Shown in pieces: positions 5,341 to 6,055 of a stretch of 6,055 nt of DNA. The position numbers and the translations under genes are program-made. The stretch comes from Thermodesulfobacteriota bacterium (GTDB taxonomy: Bacteria > Desulfobacterota_D > UBA1144 > Nemesobacterales > UBA2774): contig JBCCIH010000156.1 in NCBI GenBank assembly GCA_039028315.1, positions 1 through 6,055 on the forward strand. The letters run 5' to 3'. Position 1 is the stretch's first letter. Every line of letters starts with the position of its first letter. The notes under the pieces were generated by a model, which was not told the DNA's origin, searched no databases, and saw only the letters and a program-made list of their open reading frames with translations.

Positions 5341-5345
5341 TTTTA

Positions 5346-6055
5346 TTGGCAACTGGTACTAAGAATTCTAAAGTCACCCTGAGAAACACTATAGGCGGCA
5401 TCATAGGAAATGTGCTTGAATGGTACGACTTTGCAGTATTTGGCTACTTCGCCCCAATTATTGCTGAGAAGTTTTTTCCATCAGAAGACCCAATTGCGTC
5501 ACTAATAAATGCCTTTGGCGTATTTGCGGCTGGATACCTTGTAAGGCCGCTTGGAGGCATAGTGTTCGGCCATCTAGGTGATAGGATAGGACGAAAGTAT
5601 GCACTTCAGCTTTCAGTGATGATAATGGTTGTTCCAACGACTTTACTCGGACTTCTTCCCACATATTCTGATGTTGGTATTCTCGCGCCAATACTGCTGA
5701 TAATCATAAGGTTAGTTCAAGGATTTTCTGTAGGAGGTGAGCTGATAGGTTCAGTTTCTTATATGACGGAAGTTGCCCCTCCATCTAAACGCGGTTTTCT
5801 GGGAAGTTTCTCCTTTATGGGCGCTGTAGGAGGAGTTCTACTAGGCTCATTCGTCGCAACAATCGCACATGGACTATTTGACGCCACCGTAATAAATGAC
5901 TGGGGTTGGCGAGTACCTTTTCTTTTTGGTTTTTTGGTTGGGCTATTTGGACTATGGATGCGCAAGGGACTTGTAGAAACAGCAGATTTTAAAAATGCAA
6001 AAGAAAAAGGAGAGATTGCCGCAAATCCTGTTAAAGAAGTTATACTCAGGATGCC
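5346..6055 (+). CDS. MFS metabolite:H+ symporter (MHS family, ProP/KgtP/ShiA-like), C-terminus beyond right edge
   Basis: The N-terminal 236 codons of an inner-membrane proton symporter. The MHS family takes up organic acids, osmolytes such as proline or betaine, and shikimate. The signature GNVLEWYDFAVFGYFAP (21-37) in helix 1 is diagnostic. The loop 2-3 motif RPLGGIVFGHLGDRIGRK (67-84) is intact, including D79, and RLVQGFSVGGE (122-132) marks helix 4. The WGWRVPF segment before helix 6 is also typical. The central cytoplasmic loop starts near the edge (KNAKEKGE), and about half the protein, roughly 200-300 residues, is missing. TTG is the start, forced by an upstream in-frame stop and a good Shine-Dalgarno. 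It is divergent from the ZIP-like gene. The family is certain; the substrate cannot be told from this half. Confidence 0.93.
   Translation, partial: MATGTKNSKVTLRNTIGGIIGNVLEWYDFAVFGYFAPIIAEKFFPSEDPIASLINAFGVFAAGYLVRPLGGIVFGHLGDRIGRKYALQLSVMIMVVPTTLLGLLPTYSDVGILAPILLIIIRLVQGFSVGGELIGSVSYMTEVAPPSKRGFLGSFSFMGAVGGVLLGSFVATIAHGLFDATVINDWGWRVPFLFGFLVGLFGLWMRKGLVETADFKNAKEKGEIAANPVKEVILRM

Larger units (their letters stand above)
5004..5345. other. Divergent intergenic control region between ZIP-like and MHS genes
   Basis: These 342 bases are mostly AT-rich and separate two divergent membrane-protein genes. They hold a candidate ZIP promoter (5087-5095, minus), palindromes TACATGTA (5080-5087) and GTGATCAC (5181-5188), a sharply GC-rich island with a tiny ORF (5204-5260), and a candidate promoter for the MHS gene (5270-5300). 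A TTAGAT/ATCTAA inverted pair lies at 5018-5041, inside the ZIP leader. I see no tRNA or recognised riboswitch. Confidence 0.65.

Noticed and set aside
5458..5965. Two minus-strand open frames opposite the MHS symporter
   Set aside because: Antisense to a gene with diagnostic MHS motifs; the translations are low-complexity and unrelated to anything I recognise.

Overview
The window is AT-rich DNA from a diderm (Gram-negative type) bacterium. This is supported by two predicted periplasm-facing lipoproteins, one with a twin-arginine leader, and by transporter families common in Proteobacteria-like lineages. I cannot assign a genus or phylum, and nothing marks the window as phage or plasmid. There is no transposase, integrase, tRNA, rRNA or CRISPR array.

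Layout. Positions 1-476 (minus) hold the N-terminal part of a drug-efflux-like MFS transporter (Bcr/CflA type) that runs off the left edge. Positions 477-774 are a divergent, very AT-rich control region with several palindromes and a set of ATATCT half-sites, some phased at 20 bp. Positions 775-2610 (plus) encode a three-domain multicopper oxidase with a complete ligand set and a lipoprotein signal. Fifty bases later, 2661-4178 (plus) encodes a Tat-exported, lipobox-bearing berberine-bridge-enzyme-like FAD oxidoreductase with both covalent flavin attachment residues. Converging on it, 4221-5003 (minus) encodes a ZIP-like eight-helix membrane protein that lacks most canonical metal ligands. Positions 5004-5345 are a second divergent control region, which contains an odd 42-base GC-rich island and a possible 18-codon leader ORF. 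Positions 5346-6055 (plus) hold the N-terminal half of an MHS-family (ProP/KgtP/ShiA-like) proton symporter that starts at TTG and runs off the right edge.

How the genes may work together. The core is the co-directional pair of oxidases, which have no visible terminator between them and are probably co-transcribed. Both are predicted to be lipid-anchored outside the cytoplasm. One oxidises substrates with copper and reduces O2 to water. The other is a bicovalent flavoprotein whose residue next to the flavin cysteine suggests O2 use, which would give H2O2. A shared role in oxidising phenolic, alcohol or carbohydrate substrates at the cell surface is an inference, as is any functional link to the ZIP-like protein. 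The two MFS genes at the edges are probably separate units.
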